In this document: positions 11,310 through 23,392 of the stretch, one piece after another
How the letters are laid out: every line of letters begins with the position of its first letter
How positions within the stretch are numbered: position 1 is the stretch's first letter
Origin: Rhizophagus irregularis
Lineage: Eukaryota; Glomeromycota; Glomeromycetes; Glomerales; Glomeraceae
Assembly: GCF_026210795.1 (NCBI RefSeq)
Contig: NC_089438.1
Coordinates: 3,493,501-3,557,500, forward strand
Direction: 5' to 3'
Length of the DNA: 64,000 nt
Made by a program: the position numbers and the translations under genes
Notes under the pieces: model-generated
Told to the model about the DNA's origin: nothing
Seen by the model: the letters and a program-made list of their open reading frames with translations, nothing else
Databases searched by the model: none

Positions 11310-13273
11310 TCATATATCAAAATCAATTTCAAGTGTAGTATATCCTATATTTTTAATTTAAAGAAAATAGGTTAAGATAATAAAAATTTTTTTAAAAAAT
11401 AATAATCACTTACTTTCATCATCGATGAATTGTTCAGAATCTATATTTATGTCCAATTCAAATTCTTGCGTGGTATAATCTAAATAAATGAAAACGAAAA
11501 ATAATTAAATTTAAGCACAAATTATTTTTATTACAAAAACGCGAAATATTTTACCATTATTTTCATTTTCGATTAATTTAACCTTTTTAATAAATTTATC
11601 TGGAAATTTTAAATTAGTAAATATTGAATTCATTCACATTTATATATAAATTTTGACTTTTGTCATACCTCCATCATTAAAACTGTTTTCAATTTGAGTG
11701 TCGTCAAACTTTCTTTTATCTTAAAAAATAAAACTTTTTAATATTACTTAAAATTATATTAGTTATTAACCTTAAATAAATAATTACCATTAAATGATAT
11801 ATCGTTTTTTTGATGATAATTAGATAGTTCTAAATAGTAACGGAGTAGTAAAATTATTAATTTTTTTATTAAAACTAAATATTCAATGTTGTTATATTTA
11901 CCAAATTCTGCAGTTATAGACTGGCTTCTTAAACTTGTAGACATTGTAAACATCGCAGATTGAATCATACCACTCAAAGGTCTACTTCTATAAATAGCAC
12001 CTGGATTATTTGTAGTTACAGGTCCAATATCTGACGATTGTATAATTTTAGTTCTTGTATCCTGTTCATTCCAATACATTTTTTCAATTCTATGATAAAT
12101 ATCAGCAGCTATTGGTCTTTTATTAGGATCAGAATGCCAGCATTCTTTCATTAATTCAATATACCCTTCGGGCGCATTTGTAACAATTGGTGGTCTTAAA
12201 CCATCACATATTTCTATTATAAGTTCTGCATCATGACTTCTATTCCAAAAAGGTCTTCTACTTGTCATAAATTCCCACATAATCATACCAAAACTATATA
12301 TGTCTGATTCTTTGGTATATTTTTTTCCTTTAAAAATCTCTGGAGCCATATAAGGAATGATACCATAATTCTCTTTGTTATTATCATCGTCTGTAATTTC
12401 AGTTGCAGATTTACTTAATCCCAAATCACCTAAATATACATAGTACATTTTATTAAAAAAGATATTTCCACTATGAAAATCTCTGTGAAAATATTTACAC
12501 TATGCAAATTGGTAAGACCAATTACTATTTGTTTTAATTTATTCAACTTTAACACCCAATAAATACTATAAAAATTACTAGTTATAAAGTTTGTCAAATC
12601 ACCTAATTCATAATGTGGCATAATAATCATGATATCGTTGGTAACGAGATCTTGGGTAATCCCAAAATATCTACTAACATTATTGCCGTAAGAACCCTTA
12701 ATTTTCCGATTTAAAGAAAATTCATGAAATATCTTGAGCTAAAATAAAAGTTTATTAATTACTTAACTCAAATTTAAGCTAATAAATAATTATAATCACC
12801 TCATTTAACTCCTTAGATGTAATGCCTTTAGAATTATTAAGCTTTTTAAGAACGACTTCATAATTTTCATACTTTTTCTCATTCCAAGTAATCGTTGTTG
12901 GGCCATCAACCCAAATAGCCTTATAAATTTTACTAAAACCTCCTTCAGCAATGAATTCTACATTTTCGAATTGATCATAAGGTACAAACACTATTTTTCC
13001 AGCTAATTTATTGCCACTAATTAATGTATGCTTGATAAAATCATCAATAACTTTGTTCCCACTTGGTATATATACTGATTTCGCTTTATAACAAACCTGA
13101 CAAATCTGATGATTTTCATCTAAACGTTTCCTTTTTTGGTTACATTCGCTGCATAATATCGTCATTTTACGTTTACGATTTGGTTTAATTGTAGTTTGTT
13201 GTGGCAGGTCTAAAGATGTGTTGTCTGATAATAAAAAATCAATTTTTAGTTTATGATTTGTTAATTGATCCAT
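11310..13273 (-). pseudogene. Tyrosine-kinase-like kinase, one-base frameshift before HRD
   Basis: Exons on the minus strand: 13273-12800, 12738-11902, 11829-11788, 11719-11669, 11599-11555, 11479-11414 and 11344-11310. All junctions are in phase except that exon 2 is one base short. Exon 1 (158 codons) has cysteines C41, C44, C58, C61 beside a basic run KPNRKRK, then glycine loop EGGFSKIY (from about 110) and VVLKK (K143). Exon 2 runs FGITQD, a hinge, and NLHSVNIF. Then one A is missing from an A run (plus-strand 12488-12491). The other frame continues HRDFHSGN, DLG, MAPEIFKG and CWHSDPNKRP. The tiny-exon tail ends EIDFDI, matching the tail style of the gene at 879. Apart from that base the gene is intact, so a recent mutation, an allele or a sequencing error in a homopolymer are all possible. 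Confidence 0.85.
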
Positions 13274-15985
13274 TGTTAATTTTTTTTTAAAAAAAAAAAT
13301 TATCTATTTTGCTTGAGACAAAAAAGTCTAAATATATGTATTTTTTTTCTAAGCAAGGAGTTTTTAATCCGAATTCAGAAAATTCCATAATAATATAATC
13401 CGTAGAAGTTTCTAATTATAAGAATCGTACTAAAAAAGTTTAAATAACTAATCTAGAACACTTCTAGAACTGTAACATGGAAAAGATTTTTCGAATGAAC
13501 TTTTAATAAGAATACCGGCAAAGAATTCTATGGATGCGGTGGCATGCAGATCACACTGTAAGACAGGTACAACGTGAAATTAACTCTTATTATTTAATAC
13601 ATAGTAAGTAGTACGACTTTCGTAATAATATTTTTTTACAATGTAAAAAGATAGTGTCAAATAAGCGTAATGTTAATTCTCAGATTTTAGGAACTGTAAA
13701 TATCAATTCATTAAAAATTTACAAATTTTATTTAACTTTAAAGTATATAGTCTTCGAGGAATTATTGCTTATAATTTATAAAATATAGTGTACAGTATAA
13801 ATTAAAGAGTATATGTAAGGTAATTTTCTTTTTTTTGATCATTTATCAATTCCGAGTTAAGATAAGAAGAGTAATCATTAAAGCATTTTTTTTCATGCTT
13901 TTCAACCTAATATACTGACAGTTTGAACTAATAAAACAAACACTGCAAGGCCTTCAAGTTAAATTTATTTTACAATTTATGACAAAAATTAATTATTTTT
14001 TTTTTACTTAACTGTTAAAATTTTAAAATATGAAGATTATTGTAAGTTATTTTTATTCATAAAGAATTTCTCGTTCTTAATTGATAAAAAACATGTTAGA
14101 CTTGGCCAAATTAAAATTTTTTTCAAGTCGTCACAAGTCACAACACTAGGAAACGAAGCCCGAAAATTTTATTTTGTTTTTTGTTTTTTATTTTATTCTG
14201 AGAAAGGTGGTTAACTTTGTTGTAAGAACGGATGTTTAGATGTAGCATAAATTTTATTGTTGTTTACTTCGTCACGTGCCAGACGGACAGCTGACATTCG
14301 TTACACATTATTAAAGCAACAAACTGCGGCAACTAAATCGTAGCTGTGTAATTATGATCATTGTGCCCGATTGTGGGTTATGCAAAAATTTTTTGATGGT
14401 TTGCACTATTTTTGATTTTATTTAAACTTGCAATGGGTCTGAACGGTTTTCGCCTTAATTCATTTATCGATTACTAAAATCAATGAAATAATCAGAAAGT
14501 TAGCATCTAAGCATAGCTTATTGCTAAATAATAATAGTTAACATAAAATTTATATAACTGAATAATATATGTTAAATATTAAATATACTATATATAAATT
14601 TATAAAGAAATTTTAATTATACTATTGAAAGTAGGTTGGTTGATTTACCGAAAAATGTCACCGGATCAATAGTTATTTACGCAAAAAAATTGTAACCGTG
14701 TAACATATAGTTTTACCATAAGTATATAATTTAAATAATATGGTTTTCTTTATCTTTTTTTTAACGTCTGTTTTTCTTTCTGTCTTTATTCTTAGGCCCC
14801 TTTTCTTTAGGTTTGTGTGTGAGTTTATGTGTGGATGGTGTGTATGTTTGTTTCCCCAAATTTTTTTTAATTTTTTTTTCTTTTTCTTTCAATTTTTTAT
14901 TATTATTAAATAAAGAAATAAAATATTATATTAAATATATTTACAAAATTATTATCTTTTAAAAAATATGACATGTAGGAAAATTGACCGACGTTGATAG
15001 AAAGATGATTAAGATTTTTTCAACTAAATTAAACGCTGGATAAATAGTTAAATTTTCAAATTCATAAAAATTAGAAAAAAATTGAAATTTTACAATATTT
15101 TATAATTAATTATTGAAGAAATTTTTAATTTAATAATAGATTATTATAACCAAATCCATATCCGAAATAAATCCCCAGATTTTTGAATAAAGATTTTAAT
15201 TCAAATTATTTAGTTAAATTAATAATTTATTGAGTAAAATGAGTATCAAAAGAATAATAATAAATGAAATGAACAAATTCTAATACATTTAATTGAATAT
15301 TTTCCTAAGTCTGTTATAACTTATAAGTTTAAGTTGCGTAATATAAAATAATAAGAAATAATTATAAAATTTATAATTAATCAATAAAAATATTTGTAGT
15401 ATTTTCATAATATCAAAGTTTTTTTGAAAATACTTCTAAAAATTAATCAATTTTATTGATAATTATTTTTTTACAATTCCTTAATTAATCCGAATTTCAT
15501 TTTACACTCAAATGACTCAAATTTCAAATCGTACATTATTATAAATATAATTTATATCATTAATACATATTATTTGTTATTTTTTGTTAACTAATTATTA
15601 CCATATAATAAACAAAAAACTACTATAACCATCTTTAATTTACTTAGTATTACATTATAATACTAAATTTTTCTATTTAAACAAACTCATTGGTCCCAGT
15701 GCAAAGGAACGGGTGGCTGCTAGTCATTAAAAAAAATAATACAATATAATGATAATAAATAATTAAATTATATATTAAAAAAAATTTTCTGATTAATATA
15801 TATATCTAAACCATTTCATTTCATACTGCTTTAGATTTTTTTTTTTTTAAAAAAAAAATATGCCATTAGCAGTATCTGTATTATTTCAAGTCAAATCCAT
15901 GGCAAACTATATGATTTCACCAAAAACATTCATTTTATAAATACAAAATTTGACATTACTTAATACAATGTATAGTTATTTATTA
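13274..15985. other. Long AT-rich gene desert
   Basis: No supported gene. The first 150 bases are the likely promoter of the minus-strand kinase. About 14270-14350 is a patch of balanced composition without an identifiable frame, and 14790-14850 is GT-rich. At 15690-15725 the word CAGTGCAAAGGA occurs beside a short GC patch; the same word recurs at about 24356, hinting at a dispersed repeat end. Confidence 0.45.
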
Positions 15986-15989
15986 GTAT

Positions 15990-17470
15990 TACTAATTGAT
16001 AAATAAAAAAAAGAATAAATATAATCCAATAATAAGAAGTCTGATAACAAATATAAAGTAAAAACATCAAAAAAAAATTTTCACATTTTTAATATTTAAT
16101 ATGCATTCTTTTTCAAAAACTCCTTTAAAAAATTTCTTCATTCTACCAGTGGTTGTAAATCTCTGTATTTACCTATTATGAGAAAGAAAAAATTATTAAT
16201 AGTGTGCTAAATTTTTATTTAATGGTAAAGAAGACATAGCCAATTCCTCCTTTAGAATTAGCAGACTTTATCATAACAAAGTAGGATGTTATTTGCTTGA
16301 GTTGGTTATCAAGTGAACAAGAAAAATAAAAAAAAATAAAAAAAAAGAAGAAAAAAAGGGAATAAAAAAATAAAAATAAAAATAAAATAAAATAAAAAAG
16401 AAAAAGCAGGTAATTTCATAGGAATTACCCACTTTGCTCACCCTTACCCAACCAAACAAATAAATCCAGTACCCTCCTAAGTAAAATTTGTGAACTCCCC
16501 GACTCAAATGAGTTATCTGTTCTAATTTTAGCTTAGGAAGTTACCCACTTTGCAAATAAAAAAATACACACCTTTTTTAAAGTCTTTTGATCAGTAATGC
16601 TTGAGATTCAAAGAACTTTCATCTGTTGTCCAGTATTTCAATACAAAATAGTGCTGTAACTAATAAATAAAAAAGGAATCAGATAACAAATATAAAGTAT
16701 AAACATCAAAAAAAAATTTTCACATTTTTAATGTTTAATACGCACTCTTTTTCAAAAACTCTAAGAAATTTTTTCATTCTACCAGTGATTGTAAATCTCT
16801 GCATTTACCTATTATAAGAAAGAAAAAATTATTAATAGTGTGCTAAATTTTTATTTAATGGTAAAGAAGACATAGCCAATTCCTCCTTTAGAATTAGCAG
16901 ACTTTACCAATAACAAAGTAGGATTTTATCTGCTTGAGTTGGTTATCAAATGAACAAGAGAAATAAAAAAAAAAAGGAAAAAAAAAGAAGAAAAAAAAGA
17001 AGAAAAAAGGAAATAAAAAAATAAAAAGAAAAATAAAAGAAAAAAGAAAAAAGCAGGTAATTTCAAGGAATTACCCACTTTGCTCACCCTTACCCAACCC
17101 AAACAAACAAATCCAGTACCCTCCTAAGTAAAATTTGTGAACTCCCCGACTCAAATGAGTTATCCGTTCTAATTTTGACTTAGGAAGTTACCCACTTTGC
17201 AAATAAAAAAATACACACCTCTTTTAAAGTCTCTTGAGCCATTTACACTCATCTAGAAATCAATAATACTCTATTCAGAGAACTTTCATCTGTTGTCCAG
17301 TGTTTCAATACAAAATAGTGCTATAACTGATAAATAAACAAAGAATAAATATAATCCAATGATAAGAGGTCAGATAACAAATTTAAAGTATAAACATCAA
17401 AAAAAAAAAAATTCATGTTTTTAATACTTGATACATACTCTTTTTCAAGAACTTCTCTAAGAAAATATGT
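15990..17470. repeat. Tandem repeat, unit about 640-690 bp, two full copies and a partial third
   Basis: The anchor GATAACAAATATAAAGTA recurs at about 16043, 16682 and (slightly changed) 17373. Between the anchors the copies are nearly collinear: a Phe-rich or A-rich tract near 16320-16400 and 16960-17055, the phrase TAGCCAATTCCTCCTTTAGA, and GTTACCCACTTTGCAAATAA. The third copy breaks off after about 100 bp. The short open frame at 16289-16507 (-) inside it is compositional and is not conserved intact in copy 2. It is a segmental tandem duplication of non-coding DNA, and its source element is not recognised. Confidence 0.85.
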
Positions 17471-18449
17471 GCACCTTCATCTTTGTTTTATCCTATCACT
17501 CTATAATAAAAAAAGATTTTTTTTTTAATATTTGTAATAAAGATTCAAGTATAAAAATAATAAAGCAATAAATATTTACTATTAGCTTTGCTGCAAATAT
17601 CGTCAAAAATTTTGATCCCAGATGTCACTTCATCCCTTTCTTAGGCCTATGTGACGTCTTTGTTTGTTAGGCTTTGAAGCCTACCCTAAGCTTTAGATCA
17701 TAAGTCTTCCCCGAAATGTGAGAGAGAGAGACAGAAGGATGTATTAACACAACAAAACAAAGGTAAAAATTTAAGTTAAAAATAAAATAAAAAAATTTTA
17801 TTAAGAACTTTTTAAAAAAGGGAAGGGATAAAATACTGTGAAAAAAATGTTTATTGACAAGAGTGAAGAGAAAGAGAGAGAAAAATTTCTGGAGTGGCTT
17901 TTTATATAAATTTGTTAGTCAATTATGTCATAATCAAAATCATGAGACAAAAGAGATGACTCATAATTAATAGTCCCGATTAGTCTGATCTGATCAAAGT
18001 CCGCTTATAGTCATACTGCGGTACTGTAGGTCACCGGCCCAATATGGAACTATGTGTTTAATAATTATTTATTTTAAATAAACCAACCATTTTTAAACGT
18101 AAAAATAATATATTATTAAAATAAAACAAACTTGTAAACTTAAAAATCGCGTCTCAGACGTCTCATGTAAACAACATCCAGATTTACAATTTTTTTTGTA
18201 ACCATCCTAACGTTATACACTGACGCGTGAAAGTGAAAATAATGTTATCAAGTTTGGCGTTCCAGAATTGTCAAAATTCAAATAAGGATTCATTTACTTT
18301 TACGATTAAAAATGCATTGAGTTTGCATTACTTTATTTACCTTGATTTTTTTATCAATTCTCAATCTTATTATCGTAACTGTTTGGCAACTTCTTTCAAG
18401 GAACTTATCGAAAGAACCCTATTACAAGCGCGCCTAATGTTCAATAACT

Positions 18450-18645
18450 CGGTGAAACTTCAACTCACTTATTGTAAGGTTGTGTTTCTTCCTTTGTAGC
18501 ATTTTCTAATTGTTCCTGAATATCTTACAGTCTTCTAGAAGCTCGCTGCTGTTCTTTGATTTGTAATAACTCGGTATGATAGTCTGATAAGTTCCATTGA
18601 TCTCCAATTTCAATAGATATTGTAGCTGATACTTTTATTAAACAA
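18450..18645 (-). pseudogene. Decayed coding remnant, family unknown
   Basis: On the minus strand about 60 codons read like protein in one frame: ISIEIGDQWNLSDYHTELL, then KEQQRASRRL, a stop, then DIQEQLENATKEE. The part around the stop is Glu/Gln-rich and would form an amphipathic helix. It could be an exon of a transposon-encoded or host protein. The evidence is only composition and continuity. Confidence 0.3.
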
Positions 18646-20209
18646 ATAATTCATTCTTTTTTTTATATATCTTTTTAGTGAATTATCTTGATATTATTTA
18701 GGAAAATACAGGGTTTTCTTGCTTGATGATAAACTGTTCAGATATAATTGCATTATCTTCTAAGACAAATCCAAGCGTTATAACATCAGTGTTAATTTGG
18801 AACTTTTAATATTACGATTGATGAAAATGATCATGCACTTTCATATAATACGGAAAAATACTTAAATTATAGATAAGTAGTAAATTACATCAATCGTAAT
18901 AATTTTTTTGGTGGTGATACAAGACTTTGTTGTTTAAGTTTTTTATAATACGAGATTGAGTTAAATCATTTTATGTGCGGTACAATGTTCAAAATGTTTA
19001 GAGAATCGACTTAAATTCAAAAAAAAATATCTAAATTGAAAGTTCATTAGTGAAAATTAGGTTTTTTTTTTATCGAAAAATAAATAAATAAATAAATAAA
19101 TTTCGGAAAAAAAAATTTTTTTTTGTCCAAAAAAATGAGTCGTGACTCGTGATTATAAACTTACAATTAAATTCTTTTTTAACAATGATTTATTTATAGA
19201 GTAATAAGTTTAATTTGGTAATAAATTTATATTTTAAATAGTTAAAAATAATCACATTATTATTAAAAGACAATCTAATATTATCATTTTACTGCGCCAT
19301 CATTTTTTTCTCGAAAAGCTTATATCCTTCCATTTCAAATTCCAACTAATCTAAATTCCGCACAAATTACCAAAAGTAGTGATGACAATAGCTGATCAGC
19401 CTTCTCAGAAAGTTTATTTGTGTATGAAAAAGTTAAGCATAATAATGTATTATACAATCGGAATCATTAGTATTCAGTAGGACAAACCAGCCGTTTGATT
19501 TTAGAAAAAATTTACTGCGACGAGTAATTTGTGTAACAATACCAAGTCCTCCCATGACATCCCAAAGTGAACAATTTTGAACTTTGGAAGAGACTTTTGA
19601 AACGAATAAAGCATAATTTATGCATGCATTAAGATTACATCAATGATTTATTTGTTCTTTTTTTGAAACTCATAAAAGGAAATACATTGACAATGCCAAT
19701 TCCTTTACTTTTAGCCTAACCTAAAATTAGAAAATTATGAACATCGGGAAAACACCACATTATGTAATGCAGTAAAAAAGTAATAACTTATTTGTAACAA
19801 TGATTTTTTTATTTTTTGTTGACCTAAAAATAATTGTCGTGATCACGTGATCGACAATAAACGTGATCTCGTATTACATGACACACATTACACATTAGTG
19901 TTTTTTGATCATCGCCTTGCAGATCATCAATTTCAAAACGGCAATAATTTAATAATAATTAATGATAGTTCGTCCTAAACATTATCAAATGAGAAAACCT
20001 TGTTCATATAATGATTTTAACTACAAAGAACTTACAACCGAACACGGCTACAGTACCCACTTTACCACTTCTGCAACTGCTACTACTGTACTACACATAC
20101 AGTACCAATATCTCTCACGTCATCGCCAACACCACACAACACCACCACCACACAAAGTGTAAATTATTAATAGAATAAGGGTAGAGTATATCTTTTCATT
20201 TTTTTTATG

Positions 20210-20237
20210 AAAAAAGATGCCGTTTCGGCATCTTTTC
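20210..20237. repeat. Strong hairpin with a downstream half-copy
   Basis: AAAAGATGCCG, a TTT loop, and CGGCATCTTTT form an 11-bp perfect stem at about 20212-20236. The left half recurs as a direct copy (AAAAAAAGATGCCGTTTT) at about 20250-20267. It resembles an intrinsic terminator in shape but lies in a gene-free eukaryotic context, so a foldback repeat or element end is more likely. Confidence 0.55.
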
Positions 20238-23066
20238 GTATTATTTTATGAAAAAAAGATGCCGTTTTCAGCTAATTCCGTTTCATAATTATCAACTAAT
20301 CCTTACGACATAAGTATGTTGCATATTAAAAATTACCATATTTATGATATTTTGCGATTTGTAAGGTAATTTCTAGAATACCATTTTGCAGATAATTATT
20401 TAGATTGTTAATGAAATCCTAATTAAAATTTTTTCCTGACAGATGATAAACCCTGTAAGGTTTATGTGTGTTAGTATTAGTTTCAGAACAAAAATTAAAA
20501 AAAAAAAATTATTGAAATTTTTATCAGTTATAGTTAGTACTGATATTAACTAATATATTGATTTGATTAACGATTTAAAAAAAAGATTATTCGTTTTTAA
20601 TATTTTATTTATACTTTATTTCATACCAGATACATTTTGCTTCATTAAAATTATTTTATTTTAGTATTTGTACCGATTACTTAATAAAAGAAATGTTTTT
20701 TCAAATTTTTTGTACAAAGAAATCTTAATTTTAGGCGATATATTACAATGTATTTAATCTTCGGCGAGTAATCTTGTAAACTTTGATTTCACTGTTTAAA
20801 ATATAACAATGGGCTAATTAATATAAAGCCCCTTTATAAATTAACGCAAATAACTCTAAAAATAAACTTACTACATTATCCAGCATTGATCTTAAAATCA
20901 ACGGAAATGATTGGATGAACCATATTATCACGTGCGTATAATATTTGATAACCGTACGAATTTTTCAAAAAAAAAATTATATTTTGACATCCTATTCTTT
21001 GACTATTAAATCGAGCGTAATTGTGCTTACTAAAAGCTAAGTTTAATAATAATAAGGTGGATTTAATATTAGCTAAATAATTTATTTTTATAACATACCA
21101 GATACATTTACAAAAAATTATGTATGATTTTAATGATATAAAATTTTTTTACTGCGCTGCGCCATTTTACGTTTCGTTATGATTTAAGAAAGTCATAAAA
21201 TTATCTCATCCTCACAAATTTTTTGGATAATAATTTGGCTAATTTTAAAATAAAATAGAAGCATTATTTTAAATAAATTGGAAACATACTTTTTTTTCTG
21301 CTTAAACATTGTCTTTTTATATCAAAGTCATATAAGGAGATTAACTTACTGTTTTACTAATAGGGTTTTGTATCTCGCATGCAGTATTGCATTATATTAA
21401 CAAATGAATTTCTTTTTATTATTATTATATTAGCAGCTAATTTTACCGGAGTGCCGTGTTATAGGTTTTTTATTTTCTAAATTTGATGCAAATATTGTTA
21501 TTGTAACAATATACTAAGCAGTCGACAGTATTGAATATGTGTTCATCATCTAAATTGGTGTAACTTTATTTCTCTTATATCGTTTATGTTTGAAATTAAG
21601 TAATAAAGAACTTAAAAATTACGATAGTTTATAATTAAAAAGATTCATTGAACAAGATTTCCCACATCTCATAACTTATTGCTTTGATTTTTGGATTATA
21701 TTAATTAGAACATTTAGTATATTTAAAGTTTGTTAAAATAGTTTACACATGAATGTTTAGTCATTCAAATATATAAGTATTTACAAATATTATTGTATAG
21801 ATCAGTGAACATCAGATACTTTTAGTATTTAGGACTTGAAAGTGCAATACCTTTCATAATAACCAAATACCGACCATAACTTTCCACATCATTAATGATA
21901 ATTAAACTGATTTTTTGATGTTATTAGATAAATAGAGTAATTTTAAAATGATATATTTACCATATAAATGAATTTTTTATTTTTATTATAAATCTAAGGC
22001 TTTATTAACAATTAAGATTAGTGATGGCGTCGGTCGAGTTATAACATGGCCAATGTTGGCTGAACACTTGACTAACCCGTTTGACCAATTAATATCTTAT
22101 GTCAACTTATTTATAGTTTCACTTTATAAATAAATAGTAATAAAAAGTAATTTACAAATTATCATTTTCAGCAGAAATGTTGGAAATCCGAAATGACATT
22201 TTTTGTTATGTTCAGTGTATTTGATTCAAATTGCGAAAAAATCAATAAATAAATCTCTAATTAAGATAATGAACATAAAACAATCAATATATTGATTAGA
22301 ATCGAATCACTTATTATCACTATTAGATTTTCACCTTATATTCGTTTTATACTTTGTGCTTAGATTTTTATATTTTCAATTAGATTCCATTTTTGTTGAT
22401 TCAACTTTATCATTTGATCCTTGGTGTAATAACCACAGTTTTATTAATATTAATTTTTTTATTTTTGATTTCATTAATTTAATCCTTTATCTTACTTATT
22501 ATTTTAATTTGTTTCATTTTTGGTCTTTATTTGATTTAATAATGCTTTTGTTAGTTTTAGGTTAATTTGCAATCAAAGATATTACAAGTGGTTTAGTATA
22601 ATTTTCCAATTTATAATTCAATAATTAAAATCTTTTAAAACATTTTTGTAAAAATTTTAAAATCATTTTTTGTTTAAAAATAATCAAGTAAAAAAAATAA
22701 TAATAAATTTATTCAATAAGTGATAATTTAATTTGACATTACATTATATACTGTATATTAAATCTTTTACATCAAAAATAAGGTTGTGATTAATATTCTG
22801 GAAAGTTTAAAGAATTATCATAAGGCAATAACATTTATTATGTAATATTTTAGGGGTTGGCAAAGAAAGGTCTCAATATATATGATGTAACATAAGATTT
22901 ATATATTATGTGGAGCTTATAACAAATGGATATACCAATTTATAATTTATTTTTATTAGACCAAATATTACATACAAAACCCAATAAATAATAATAGCTA
23001 GTATGATATAAAATTTAATAATAAATTTAAATTAAACTAAATTCTTTGATTCTTATAAAAAAAAAA

Positions 23067-23392
23067 TCATTCAGTATTATTTTCTTTATCTTGATTAATT
23101 TCATCAAGATCTACAAAATAAGCAAATTATAGTAAATATTTGCATGATAACTTACCTAATTCGTCTAATTGACAATCAAAACATTCCAAATCTATAAATT
23201 ATATTAAAACAATATAAAGATTTATTAATATTATATTGATTGCCAATAGAAATAATTACTTACGTAATGTTGTTTTAGTAATGTCTATTAAAAAATAAAG
23301 TTATTAGTAATGTAAACATTTTTTTTTGGTTACCAAAGTTAAGTTTAAATTAAATTACCTGAATTTACTGGTTCTGTAAGATTTTTGAAATA
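23067..23392 (-). pseudogene. Orphan C-terminal tail of a kinase gene
   Basis: Four tiny minus-strand exons join in perfect phase: 23392-23359 (YFKNLTEPVNS), 23284-23264 (DITKTTL), 23191-23156 (LECFDCQLDEL) and 23110-23067 (LDEINQDKENNTE, stop). The acidic Asn/Glu-rich content, exon sizes of 21-44 nt and consistent phases match the tail architecture of the kinase genes at 879 and 11310. No kinase domain lies upstream (towards 24000), so the 5' part was deleted or moved away. Splice sites are all still GT-AG, so the loss may be fairly recent. Confidence 0.6.

Larger units (their letters stand above)
17471..23066. other. Long AT-rich region with scattered relics, no intact gene
   Basis: Short open frames at 18227-18499, 19962-20162 and 22356-22565 have no recognisable features and are probably not genes. 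GAGA runs occur near 17715-17735 and 17870-17880, and TAAA repeats near 19081-19100. A stop-free minus-strand stretch of about 55 codons at about 19600-19435 (containing SLWDVMGGLGIV) has coding-like composition, but its family is not recognised. A hairpin at 20210-20237 and a coding remnant at 18450-18645 are listed separately. Confidence 0.4.

Noticed and set aside
15690-15725. Shared CAGTGCAAAGGA word with about 24356 as a transposon end
   Set aside because: Only 12 bases are shared and no inverted partner was found at either place.
18227-18499. 90-codon plus-strand frame starting near an ATG
   Set aside because: It overlaps a minus-strand stretch that reads more like decayed protein, and has no motif of its own.
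19435-19600. Stop-free minus-strand stretch with SLWDVMGGLGIV
   Set aside because: About 55 codons of protein-like text, but no start, splice partners or family could be identified, so it is mentioned only in the region note.
20210-20237. Intrinsic (rho-independent) terminator
   Set aside because: Shape fits, but the setting is eukaryotic, no gene ends beside it, and the downstream half-copy points to a repeat.
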